Both the position numbers and the translations under genes were made by a program. A stretch of DNA of 47,214 nt from Purshia tridentata. Its lineage: Eukaryota; Streptophyta; Magnoliopsida; Rosales; Rosaceae. Each line of letters begins with the position of its first letter. Positions within the stretch are counted from its first letter, which is position 1. Shown here piece after piece: positions 33,052-44,008 of this stretch. The DNA lies in assembly GCA_003254885.1 (NCBI GenBank), contig QANT01002899.1, forward strand, positions 1 to 47,214, read 5' to 3'. The notes beneath the pieces were generated by a model that worked only from the letters and a program-made list of their open reading frames with translations, had not been told where the DNA came from and ran no database searches.

Positions 33052-33760
33052 TGACAGGATCGACCCCGAATTCTACCCTAGAGCTTCGAGTGGTCCTAGG
33101 GAATCCAATATCAAGGAAAATCCTACCGAAAATTCGGCAGAACCTCTCTTGAAATTGGACTAACCCTTTCTTGGAGAACCTGTGAAATCGCTTCTAAACT
33201 CACAGCTCCTTTACCACAACCAAAGGGTCTCTGACCCATACAAGATTAAAACCAACTGATTCATTGTCCAAAAAAATTATCAGAGCGGTACTACAAGTTT
33301 AACTAAGGAAATAAAATTTACAAGGATAGCTAGGCGCCTACAAGTTACAAAAGTTACTAGATTGCCTCGACGTCTTTGGCTCGACTGCTCCACCACTACA
33401 ACCTGGGGGGGAAAATTTAAAACAACAATAAAAGAAAACATAGTGAGAAGACTCAGTGAGTGGACAAAGATAACAAGTGTTTAAACTTAAATTATAAAAA
33501 TCCATTTACTATGGCAAACTATAAAAATAACTTGGCACCAAGACCTCACATCTCTTTTTAAAGTCCCCCAGTTTTAAAACTCTTTTTCTAAAAATGTTCC
33601 AAATGGATTTCGAATCAATTTAATAATAGAAAATAAACTTTCTAAAATTCATTTGCTGGAAAGTAACTCATAAAACCACCATCCAAGTACCCTGGAGAAC
33701 TGGCCGTACACTCATACGGAATGCTGCGTCGTACAGGCAGGGCGAAATCAACTGGCCATA
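33052..33760 (-). mobile_element. Family B LTR fragment (U5 side)
   Basis: Plus-strand sequence starts TGACAGGATCGACC, the reverse complement of the B LTR 3' end. It aligns collinearly with 44012-44735 of the intact minus-strand B LTR and stops at the minisatellite zone (gccgtacactcatacgg...). It is abutted exactly by the TG of the plus-strand LTR at 33761. The segment at 39279-40101 is probably the other part of the same LTR. Confidence 0.75.
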
Positions 33761-33868
33761 TGTAAGGACCCGTACCTTTTAAGTACACTATTATAGGGCC
33801 CAATGTTGACTTTCGATTCTAGTAAGATTTTAGCTTTGAATTTGGGTCCGTTAGGAAGGTCTTGAGCT

Positions 33869-34075
33869 CACGAGTTCATTGACACGTGGCATGGGTTATT
33901 TAGAGTTACGGTTAAAAAGTTATGAACGTGATAAAAGAGCTCAAGGTTGACTTTTTAAATTATTGGGAGTTTAGAGTTGACTTTGACATGGTTGCGTAGA
34001 GTTCGACTTCACGAGTTCGTAGACACGAAGCATGCGTCCATCGGAGCTACGGTTTGAGAAATACAGGGGTTCAAA
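33869..34075 (+). promoter_or_regulatory. Duplicated LTR U3 module with G-box-like core
   Basis: Two copies, 141 bp apart, of cacgagttc(a/g)t..gacacg followed 30 bases later by gag(t/c)tacggtt. The first contains ACACGTGGC, a canonical G-box/ABRE-like core. One copy of the same module is in each family-A LTR (e.g. 5178-5230). A regulatory role is inferred from position and conservation only. Confidence 0.4.
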
Positions 34076-35940
34076 GTGAGGGGCAAACTTGTAATTTCAT
34101 TGAAATGGGTTTAAAATTCCAGAAATTTCTGGAATCTCCTTTTCCCCCTTTTATTTCTCTCTCCTCTCCCCTCTCTCCCGCACACTCCTCTTCTCTCTCT
34201 CGAGTGTTCTCTCACTTTCAGTCCTCTGTTCCTCTTTGTGAGTAAAATACGACCCATTTCTGAGCTCCAAATGAGAAAACTCAAAACTAGAGAAATGTTC
34301 CTTTATGTGTCTAGTTTCTACCCTCCAAAAATCAGATTGATTCGTTGAGTATTGAGACTTGTAGAGGCTTCGCACTGTTGCTGACTCAAGCAGGTCCGCT
34401 GATCTTCCTCCCTTGGTTTCGGCCTCCTCCAAGCTCCAATCTTCAAAGTTTTTGGTGGGTTTTTCTCCACTAGGTATGGGCTTTCTTTTCCCACTAATTT
34501 GATTATTCAATTTCGAGTATTTTATAGGATTGAAACTTTGGGGGTTGGAGACCCATTTCGGGTTGGACTTGATTAAGTGATATTGTTAGTTGATTTGTGC
34601 ATTTGAGGGGTAAGACACGAATCTAAGGTGCATTAGCACTCGATTGGTGGAATGTAATTGAGAAAATTGAAGAAATTTGGAAGTGGGAGATTTTGGGGGT
34701 TCATGCCCATTTCGGGTAAGCTTGGATTTTGATTATGAGGAGTGTTTCTAACGGATTTCTAGATAATTCTTAACCCTATGGACCTTTAATTGAGGTTTAG
34801 AATTGGAAGTTGTGTGAAAAATTGATGAATTTCTGATTTTTGGGCTGGGTGCCACCAGTTTGGGCGGCGAGGGCGGTGAGTCCGACCACCCAGCTGTCTT
34901 TTCTTCTGATTATCACGAAATTGAGGCCTTTTGTTAGTGAGTTATTGATTTTGGGTGCCTAGAAGTTGTTTGAGTTTATAGAAACTCTAAATTAGATCGA
35001 ATTAGAAACTTTTGGACACCGAAACAGTAGTCAAACGACCCTCGGTTGAGTTGTGTAGTTATGAAGGTTGTTTGGGAGGAAATTACCGGATAAAAAATAA
35101 GCTAGTGGCATTGGGTTTTGAGTCAACTTTTGGACACCGAAACGGTAGTCAAACGACCCTTGGTTGAGTTGTGTAGTAATGAAGGTTGTTTGGGAAGAGT
35201 TTAACGGGATAAAAAATGAGCTAGTAGCATTGGGGTTGCGTCAAGAAAGAAAATAAGTGAGTTTGGGATTTAAAATTTAGAATTTTGGAGCATAAAGCCT
35301 AGAACATGCACTTGTGTTTTGCGATCGTAAATTGAATAGTATTCTAACGTATTGTCGTTCCCGTGTTAGGCGACGTTTCCGAGCCCAGAGACGATCCAAC
35401 CGGAGACCAAAGCTAGGCTATCTCTGTGAGTGGACTTCGTTTCCTAAATTTTGTTATAAATTGTTTATGGATTTATGATTTAATTCATATTTTTAGTTGA
35501 GTTTATATTTATAAATTTTTATGATTTAATTCATATTTTCAGTTGAGTTATCTGAGCGTTGATTTAATTAATTTAGAAATATTATTGTTCATGAGCATGG
35601 TTTGTTGATTTCTTAAATTAATTGATTTGGACTTTGGATATATCTCAGTTTTCTCATTTCAGTGTTTCGAGCATGAGTTTTTAGAAAATTGGAGTTTTCT
35701 TTGAATATTTCATGTGAGATTAGTAATCTTTAATAGTTGATTTATGAAAAGATTGGACATATTTCAGTTTTCTCATTTTGGTATTTCATGCACGAGTTTT
35801 TTTGAGAATACGTTGGATTTCAAAGGGTCATGATTTCTAAGAATTTATTAGTCGTGGTTTTGAGAAACTAAAAGTGGTTTTAAAATGCCGTGTAAGTACC
35901 CAGCTACAGATCAGTTCAGTTTAGTAAGGTCTTTGGGACC

Positions 35941-35982
35941 CATCGTGACACACACATAGGCTTTGGGCCGTGTGTTGCGGTG
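35941..35982 (+). other. Conserved LTR stem-loop, family B copy
   Basis: Arms CATCGTGACACAC and GTGTGTTGCGGTG pair at all 13 positions (three G-U/T-G wobbles). The position that is an A-G mismatch in copy 1 is a G-C pair here. Confidence 0.7.
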
Positions 35983-35997
35983 CCTCGCCCTTTGGGG

Positions 35998-36172
35998 NNN
36001 NNNNNNNNNNNNNNNNNNNNNNNNNNNNNNNNNNNNNNNNNNNNNNNNNNNNNNNNNNNNNNNNNNNNNNNNNNNNNNNNNNNNNNNNNNNNNNNNNNNN
36101 NNNNNNNNNNNNNNNNNNNNNNNNNNNNNNNNNNNNNNNNNNNNNNNNNNNNNNNNNNNNNNNNNNNNNNNN
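35998..36172. other. Assembly gap (175 N)
   Basis: The run of N begins right after tgcctcgccctttgggg, the place where the ~27 bp minisatellite starts in the other LTRs. The true repeat length is unknown; open frames that cross the N run are meaningless. Confidence 1.
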
Positions 36173-37670
36173 TCCAGGGTACTTAGATGGTGGTTTTATG
36201 AGTTATTTTCCAGTAAATAAATTTCAGAAAATTCTTTCCTATTATTACATTGATGCGAAAGTTGTATGAAATCGTTTTAGAAAGAAAAAGAATTTTAAAT
36301 GTGGGGGATTTTCAAAGAGAAATGTGGGGTTTTGATATTAACTTATTTTGGGTATTTTTACTATAATAAATGAATTGTGCTATAACCTAAGTTTAAACAC
36401 TTTTATCTCCGTCCACTCACTGAGTCGTCTCATTGGGTTATCTCTTTTTGTTGTTTTAAATTTCCCCCAGGTGGTAGCGGTGAAGCGGTCGGGCCAAAAT
36501 CGTCGAGGAAAGCTAGCGAGCTTAGTGGTTTTTAGTAGCAACTTAGTTATTTTTGTAAGCTTTATTTTTCCCAGCGGAGTTTTGTAGCCAACCTTAACAA
36601 CTCTCGAATAATTAATTAGTTAGATTGAAATTGTTGGGTCAGAGACCCCTTTTGGTTGTGGTAGAGGAGCTGTAAATACTTAGAAGTGCCCTTGCAGGTC
36701 TCGTGGAGAAAAGGGTTAGTCCAATTTTCAGGGGAGGTTCTGCCGAATTTTCGGCAGAATTTTCCTTGATATTGGATTCCCGCAGGATCACTCCGGGTTC
36801 CAGGGTGGAATTCGGGGAGGGTCCTGTCATCTTGAGTAAGGCTTGATGGTTGTTGAGTGCTCAATTTACACTATTTTTGGATACTAACTCTCTAACTTAG
36901 AGTGCAAGAATTCGGCGTTTTTATGTCTTTTGCTTTAGTTTTGTGTTTTGTAGGAAAAATAAAGCAATTATGAAGAAAAAAGCCAAAAGATCCAAAATTG
37001 GACAATTCCTGATCAAACTAAAAAAACTGAAGAAATCCTGATGGAACAAGGAAAGCCAAAATCCTACTTAAATATGGATTCCTAGTCAAACAAGGAAAGT
37101 CATTATTGTCCGTGGCCATAAATGAGAAATCCTAGTGTCACTGGGAATCCCAAGGGACATGATGGTAAAATTGAAATCCTAATTGGATAAGGTTTCCTAG
37201 TGGGACTACGAAATGCGAGGTCAAAGTCGAAGGTTCTAGAAGCTTCTACAAGTAATTGGGCCTCAAGACAACCAAGCAAGAAGATATTGGGCCAAGTCTA
37301 AGTCCACATTCAAAGATCACATGCGCCTATTTCTTGCATTATAAGAATTTCCCAATGCTAGAATCCTAGTTTGGAAGGAAGATCTTGGAAGACTTGTTGA
37401 GTGTGCATTTGTGCATGTTTTTATATGCTAACTCCCTAACCTAGAACGCTAGAACTTGGCGTTTTGTGTCTTTTTGCTTTGTTTCTGTCTTTTGTAGGTC
37501 AAATGAAGCAATTATGAAGAAAGAAGCCAAAAGAACCAAAATTGAACAATTCCTGATCAAACTGGAAAAACTGAAGAAATCCTGGTGGAACTAGGAAAGC
37601 TGAAATCCTACTCAAACAAGGAATCCTAGCCAAACCAGGAAAACCATCAGTGTCCAAGGCCAGAAATGAG

Positions 37671-37868
37671 AAATCCTAGTTGAACTAGGAAAGGTAAATC
37701 CTAGTTGAACTAGGAAAACCAAATCCTAGTGAGACTAGGAAAGGTAAATCCTAGTGGGACTAGGAAAGGTAAACCCTAGTTGGACTGAAAAGGGAAATCC
37801 TAATTGCACTAGGAAAACCTATTCCTAGTTGGACTAGGAAAACCTAACCCTAGTTGGACAAAGTTTCC
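37671..37868 (+). repeat. 25 bp array of self-complementary units
   Basis: About eight units start at 37671, 37696, 37721, 37746, 37771, 37795, 37819 and 37844. Each contains TCCTAGT-NNN-ACTAGGA or a close variant, a 7 bp stem with a 3-nt loop. More diverged units occur at 36980-37200 and 37560-37660. Confidence 0.85.
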
Positions 37869-38138
37869 TAGTGGACCAAGGAATGTTGGGCCAAGGTCAA
37901 ATGGGTTCTAGAAGCTTCAATGGGCTCAAGTTATCATCACATGAAGGATTGGGCCTAAGGTGGCATGCGCATGGACCAAGGGAGAGGCCCACACGCATGC
38001 AAGGGAAGAGGCGCAAGGAATGGGCTTAAGTGATGCCCTTGCCGCAACCCCACTTGGGGAAACCCTAGCCTTACTTTCCTATTTGTGCCGCAAGTTACCT
38101 AGTCCTTTGAGGCCAAGGAATCAGCACCTCCTCACTCC

Positions 38139-38146
38139 TATATAAA
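38139..38146 (+). promoter_or_regulatory. LTR TATA box
   Basis: TATATAAA in cactcctatataaaggcc, a canonical plant TATA element. Transcription would start near 38170, and the ~1 kb downstream would be R/U5. Confidence 0.5.
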
Positions 38147-39278
38147 GGCCTCCTCTCCTCATTATTTGACATGAACTTTCACATCTAGAGAGCTACACCT
38201 CTTTACACCACAAAGTCAGAATTTTATATTTTTAGAGAGAAATAGAGAGAGTGTGCCGCAAGCAAGCCAAGACAAGAGGAGGAGTGGTGCCGTGCAGCCC
38301 TAGAGGATCAAAAGGAGGCTGTGACACCCCCTGCTGCCCTAGCCTTGCCGCAAGCTTCCTAGCCCTTGCCGTGACTTCCTTGTGGTTTCCTTCTTCCTTT
38401 TTCATGCTCTTTGCATTGTTTTATTATTTTTAAGTGTTAACTAAGACCTTGAACATGGATTGGCAGTTTGTTTATTTAATTAAATATTTTATTTACATGT
38501 TCATGTCTTAGTTACTTTTATGCATTGTTAAGTTAAAGATGAAGCCTCTATTTATGTTCAATTTTGAAGTATGATTTCTGGAATTAATGATGATGGTACT
38601 TACATAAAATCCTATTACCTAATTAAAAAGGCACTAGTTGTGGAGTCTTTATGACTGGCCACCTTAAGGATAAGTATCTAGTGATGTTATAAAATTGAAT
38701 AAGCTCGAAAGGATGACAATTTTAGAAGTAACAAGCAGCTGCTTAAGCAACGGTTGTGGTAATAGTATTCGTATGGTAGCGCTGTGTACATTTGTTTGGA
38801 AAAGGGGTCTGCGTGTTTGACATCTTCATAGAACTTAATGACTCTTGCATGGGTGATTGCCCTAGTTTATCTAGGAACATGCACGTTAACTTGCTAGGGT
38901 AGGCCCGATAAGCTCTTAGTATATGCATAAGGAAGGTATAACGCCAAAGGGAAATAGCCAAAGCCTTTGGTAGTCAAACTTTATGTTCGTAGTCTTTTGA
39001 AATTGCATGATTATCATATTAGTTGATCATTGATAGTTTGGTGGATTCTGATGCTTAACAATGCCATGAAAGTGTGTGTGTGTGAGTTTTGACCTTAAAT
39101 CTAAACCCCCATGCCGTGTGTGTGTGTTGTGAATAAGCTGAATTGCTTTGATGTTATTTACCTATTCCCTGTGGGATCGACCTCGTTATTTGCATGCTTT
39201 GCTACGCCGCGATTCGTGCACTTGCGAGTAAACTTAGAATTGAGCATTTATTTGGTTCTAAGAAAACAAATCAACAGC

Positions 39279-40101
39279 CAATCGTGGCCGGAAACAGCTG
39301 GAAACAGCGGAGGAAGCTTGCGGCAAGGCTGAGCTTTCCGAGCTTCTCGCTGCACGTGGGAGCGACGGCTGGCGAGGGGGATGATTGCGGTGGCTGGCCG
39401 GCGACTGGGGAAGCAGCTGGTGGGGTTGGGTCAACCGGAAAGTGGCCAAAGGTGGCTGGATGGTCGTGTGGGTCGCGCACAAGGAAGAAAGAGAGATCGG
39501 GAGAGAGAAGAGAGAGGGCTGGGGGCGACGGAGGAGAGGCTGGGGCGACGGAGGAGAGGCTGGGGTCGCTGGCCGGCGGCTGGGGGCGTCACCGGCAGGT
39601 CTGGGTCGGTCGGAAAAGGTTGGGTGTCGCGCAGGGGAGAGAGGAAGAAGATGTCGGGCTGGGCTGGGGGGGAAGAGCTGTCTGCGCGCGGGGAGGGGAG
39701 AAGAGGGAGAAGTAAAAGAGGGGAAATTTCCAAAATTTTCTGGAAATTTAAACCCACTTCAATGTAATTACAAGTTTGCCCCTATTTTCACACGTCTGTA
39801 TTTCTCAAACCGTAGCTCCAAACGATGCATGCTACGTGTCTACGGACTTGTGGAGTCAAGCTCTACGCAACCAAGTCAAAGTCAAATATAAAATCCAAGC
39901 AATTTAAAAGGTCAACTTTTGAGTCTCTTAACGCGTTCCTAACTTTTTAACCGTTGCTCTAAACGGGACATGACGCGTGTCGACGAACCCTTGAGCTCGA
40001 GGCCTTCCTAACGGACCCAAGGTCAACATTAAAATTTTAGTAGAATCAAAAGTCAACTTTGGGCCCTATTAGAATTTACTTCAATGGTACGGGTCGTTGC
40101 A
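39279..40101 (-). mobile_element. Family B 3' LTR fragment (U3 side)
   Basis: Aligned to 45397-46149 of the intact LTR, starting at gccaatcgtgg and ending gggtcgttgca at 40101, the minus-strand LTR start. On the inner side is a polypurine tract. The middle of this LTR (equivalent of about 44740-45397) is missing; its U5 side appears at 33052-33760. Confidence 0.75.
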
Positions 40102-40110
40102 ATCTCCCCT
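40102..40110 (-). other. Polypurine tract
   Basis: On the minus strand, gaggggaga lies immediately before the LTR start tgcaacgaccc. The preceding minus-strand sequence ttcgaggacgaaatttt resembles the end of chromoviral pol (F-E-D-E-I-F), supporting the element orientation. Confidence 0.75.
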
Positions 40111-40625
40111 CGTTAGAAAATTTCGTCCTCGAAATTTTACACAAGTGGTGGTAATCTAGTTCTCAAGTTCCTTAATTTCTTCCTTTGCTCTTCTCAAACT
40201 ATAAGCCACCACGCTTCCGCTGCACTACTCTGATTAAAAATCTCAACTAAATTATAATCAGACAACTTCCTTAAACTTTCCTTAGAGTTTCTTTCCTAGA
40301 ACAATGTTTCCCCACTAACCTACGCCATCTAGCATGCTCCACCACAATTAAGACATTGTTATGTAAGTCCATTACCTTAAATGCATTCCCTTCAACCGTT
40401 TAATCATTTATTCTCAACCACTTTTTCAACTTAATCCAACCTTAGCCTAAACAATTTCTCAATTCCATTGTAAATAAGATTTCTCATTAGCCTCCCTTAT
40501 TATTCTATAATCGATATCAAATTTATATCCCCAAAACTATTACTTAGGATCTTACTAAATTCTCTAATTGACCTCAAATTGTACTTAAGCTTCTCTATTA
40601 AAAACAATGCAAATCTACGTGAAAT
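40111..40625 (-). other. Element B interior where pol should be; no coding domain
   Basis: AT-rich sequence between the end of gag/protease start and the polypurine tract. Several kilobases of RT, RNase H and integrase are absent, so the element is a gag-only, non-autonomous derivative. Confidence 0.6.
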
Positions 40626-43600
40626 TTAACACTTAACAAAATACGGGTCTTCCACCCAACTAGAACACGTACCCAGAATGACATCTGGTGAAACTGGTGC
40701 CTGCTGCTGGGTCATGGCAAAGACTCTGCCTTGAGTTCTAGAACGTCCTTTTTGTTGTCTACCGCCTCTAACGGAGTGAATAGACTGAGCACCACTACTA
40801 CTTGTACCATCTCCACTCTGTGTTGCTCCGTGGCTATAACTCTGAGACCCAAAAGTTTGCTTCATCCGTACAGCAGATCCAGAAGCTTCACCTTCTCTAT
40901 GGTACAACATCGGGCAATCCATCCTGTAGTGCCCCATCTGCCCACAATGGAAGCATCCTTCCGTAGTACCTATTAGGCAAGGCCCTTCATGACGCATGTC
41001 GCAAGTCACACAAATCGGATATTTGTGGGCACCAACTCTTGTGGATCGCTGTCTTTCTGGGAAATCCGAAGTACTGACACTGCCAGCAATGGATTGATCT
41101 CTAATATGATGACTACGCCCTGAGCCTTGACCACCAATAACACCATGTTGGTAACCTTGGAATCCACCACTCTCAGAAGAACTAGAACTGAAACTGCCCT
41201 TTTGGATGGTCCTTGACTAGGACTACCTACTATTGTGCTCTGATAATGATGACGTCTCATCCCACTTCTGGTTCCCTGTGTAAGAGACCTTTCAACTTTC
41301 ATGGCGGCCTCTCTCAGGTTTGTATAACTGGTATGCATAGCAGCTGCAACCGTCGTACGAATTTCTTTTCTTAGACCATCCTCAAATCTAGAGCACTTCT
41401 CTCTCTCATCCACCGCAAGATGCGGGCAAAATCTAGAAAGCTCTATAAATTTCCTCTCATACTCTGCCACTGTCATGGACCCCTGTCTCAATCTCTGGAA
41501 TTCTACCTTTTTTCCATCACAGTGCACTCTGGGATAATACTGTTCATAAAAAGCACTCCTAAACCTATCCCAAGTAATCTCATCAGCGGTCAGCCTTGCT
41601 TTTTCTGTTTCCCACCAAAAATAAGCATCACCATCAAGTAAGAATGGAGCTAGGACAATTTTCTCTTCATCTGGACACCTTATAACCTCAAAAATTCTTT
41701 CTAATCTCACAATCCAGTCATTAGCTACACCAGGATCAGTTGTCCCTTTAAAGACTGTTGTCACGCCCCGACCCTTAGGCACATGAAAATCAATTGAAAA
41801 CTGGAAACTGTTTCTTGAAACTGTGGGACCTTTTCTGAAACTGTGAGCCATGAATATAAAATAATTTACTGAAAAACAATTGTAAATTACAAAACCCTTT
41901 ATATAAAAATCAAAGTGTAAAAAAAATTTCTAAAACACTGCTGGTCCCACTGCCTCGTCTTCTCTCCACTTCCTCCTCAGTCTGCTTAACCTACAAAACA
42001 AACCCTGCAACCAACCACAGGTGCACCGGGTTTAAACACAAGCCCGGTAAGCTCATTAGAGCTCGTATGAGTGAAAACTAACTGGAAACCTTAAATTAAA
42101 CTCAATTAAAATAATCAAATCACAATCCATCTTAAACCTCAAATTACAAGCAAACCACCAACCAGCAATCACAATCCTTAACTTGATCACCAATCCTCTA
42201 AGCCAATCAAATTCACTATGATCTGTAATACCTCAATTATCTTCATTTTAACCTTTAAACTGAAAATCACCTCGAAACAATCCACAAGATCCTTACTTGG
42301 GATTCAACTAGATCCATCCATAACTTAAAATCCTCAAGCATCCTTTAGAACCAACTTAATCCTCGATTAATACCCACTAATGCTCAAATCTCACTTAATC
42401 CTTAATAATAACCTCAAATAACCTTTAAATTATCGGGATTTCCAATCCTAATTCCGTACCCCCTTAATTAGCAAACAGCAAGCAAGCACACAAAGCAAGC
42501 AAGTAACTGACTGAACTGAAATTAATTAAACTTAAATTCACTCACAAAACTGAAAGTAATTTCACTCACAGTGACCACGCAAGAAGACCGAACTGCCCCT
42601 CGTAGCTCCTTTGCACAGATTCCAAAATCCGGCAGCACAACGGCATCGGAAATACAATTCCCGAACCAAGCGTCCTTGTTAAGACCAGACAACCAACAAA
42701 ACACCAACAGAGTTCACAAACAGTCCCTTAATCAACTGAAACGGGTGGGAACCACCACGCACGGTGGCTGCCCGACCCCGGAAAACACACGTGAACTCAA
42801 GGAAACTCACCCAAACTTACCCACAGGTTCGGGTGGTTGGCCAGAGGCCAAAAACCAAGGAACGGGTCGCTGGCGCCACCACATGCAGCGGGACCCACGA
42901 TGGTCAACGGTGGTCAACTGCAAGAAAACTGAAACTCACATTTAGCGAAAACAAACTACACAGGCACATAGAGTACGTTAAGTGGATCGATTCTCAAACT
43001 TGGGTCGACGACCAAAAGTGGCCGGAAAAGGAAGAAAATGGTCGAAGAAGCAGTCGGCCAACCCACACTCGATCCGCCGTCCACGGCGGTCCAATGGACG
43101 ATTGAAGCACACCAACACGCTAGGCTCGACAAGGAGAGAAGATCTGGGATGTTGCTGAGCCTCGTCGTCGCCAGAAACGTCGCGATCGCCGTCTCGACTC
43201 CACTGTGCGCGAACTGGAGCTCGAGTTCTGGGCTGTTTCAGGGGGAGGCGCCACCACAGGAAGGAAGAGGGGAGAGAGGCGAGCACGTCCAGCCGAACCC
43301 CGCGCCCAGCCGCCGCAGACGTGCCCTCACGCGTCGGTGGAAGGCGCAGCTGGAGGAAGAGTTGAGAGAGAGAGAGAGACTGCGGGAGAGGGAGGAGAGA
43401 GAAACTGAGAAGTTTTTGGGGTTCTGTGCTTTTAAAAAAAACTTTTCCAAAATTACAAGTTTGCCCCTCTCTTCACACGTCCGTAACTTTCAAACCGTAA
43501 CTCCGTTTGACGCTTGCTTCGTGTCTACGAACTCGTGAGAATGAGACCTTTTTAATGAACCCCAAGTCAAAGCCAAAACTTGACCTGAACAAGAAGTCAA

Positions 43601-43917
43601 CTTTTTGCCACCAAATTAAAATCAACTTAAAATTTGAAAAACGCTCAAAAAGTTTTACTTTTCCAGTAAAATCCCGAAAACCTTTAAAAGGCCTTCTTAA
43701 AACAACTTTGGAAGGTACGAGGTGTTACAACTGTAGCCCCAAGTTTATGGGCTCGTTCAATACTATAATCCCCTTATGTAGGTCCACGTGTACGTACTAC
43801 ATTAGTCATCGCTTCAACTAAACGATCCAAAGATTGAGCAAACCCTTGTCCAGTCTCGTCTGCACCTTCGTTAACCCTATGGTGGTCCCCCGGCGGTTGG
43901 CCATGTTGAGGAGGCAT
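40626..43917 (-). pseudogene. gag: gag of element B, split by a solo LTR
   Basis: Gag builds the retrotransposon particle. On the minus strand it begins at ATG 43917 (MPPQHGQPPGDHH), continues with SLDRLVEAMTNVVR, meets a TAA at 43774-43776, and is interrupted by the solo LTR at 43729-41759. It resumes at 41758 with GTTDPGVANDWIVRLERIFE, followed by the gag core (APFLLDGDAYFWWETEKA, FRSAFYEQYYP, FQRLRQGSMTVAEYERKF, LSRFCPHL). A single-base frame change lies near 41205. A CCHC zinc knuckle, CFHCGQMGHYRMDC, is at about 40940, then a Ser/Gly-rich linker and the protease start GRVFAMTQQQAP. The frame stops at 40626, where the protease active site should follow. The style is that of Tekay-type plant chromoviruses. 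Broken and pol-less. Confidence 0.88.
41759..43729 (-). mobile_element. Solo LTR, family A copy 3, internally deleted
   Basis: Plus-strand ends TGTCACGCCCCG and GGTGTTACA are the reverse complements of the family-A termini. A perfect target-site duplication ACTGT is at 41754-41758 and 43730-43734. At 1971 bp it is about 1 kb shorter than the other copies: the segment with stem-loop and minisatellite (equivalent of roughly 6270-7190) is missing. It inserted into gag of element B and is therefore younger than that element. Confidence 0.95.
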
Positions 43918-43996
43918 AATTCCTGCAAGAAAGCCAAGAAATTCTCAGAAACCAGGATGCACACTTCGTGCAAAGCTAGAGGAATCCTAAACCTAT

Positions 43997-44008
43997 GCTC
44001 TGGTACCA
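43997..44008 (-). other. Primer-binding site of element B
   Basis: On the minus strand TGGTACCAGAGC, one base from the initiator-Met consensus TGGTATCAGAGC, three bases inside the 5' LTR. Confidence 0.9.

Larger units (their letters stand above)
33761..36829 (+). mobile_element. Family B LTR, plus strand, no matching TSD
   Basis: Begins TGTAAGGACCCGTACC and ends GGGTCCTGTCA. It contains a duplicated U3 module (near 33869 and 34010), a CT-rich leader (34145-34205), the conserved stem-loop, then the N gap, and a U5 side matching the other B LTRs. Flanks CCATA and TCTTG do not match and no PBS follows, so it is a solo or truncated LTR in a rearranged locus. Confidence 0.8.
36851..39246 (+). mobile_element. 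Tat/Athila-like LTR with internal duplication
   Basis: The start TGTTGAGTG...actatttttggatactaactc recurs at 37395 (tgttgagtg...ctaactccctaacc), so two LTR 5' parts lie in tandem. The right end has the signature attccctgtgggatcgacc (about 39163) and cgtgcacttgcgagtaaac, which I know from plant non-chromoviral Ty3/gypsy LTRs. Candidate outer boundary ttgagca at 39246. No target-site duplication or PBS was found, so termini are provisional. Confidence 0.55.

Noticed and set aside
30252..33163. Short minus- and plus-strand ORFs of 62-97 codons in the satellite
   Set aside because: They are produced by the 150 bp period and repeat the same residues; no independent coding evidence.
35963..36269. 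Open frames across the N run
   Set aside because: They consist mostly of undetermined bases.
36851..39246. Normal solo LTR with defined ends
   Set aside because: Flanking 5-mers do not match for any of the candidate boundaries tested, and the LTR start is present twice.
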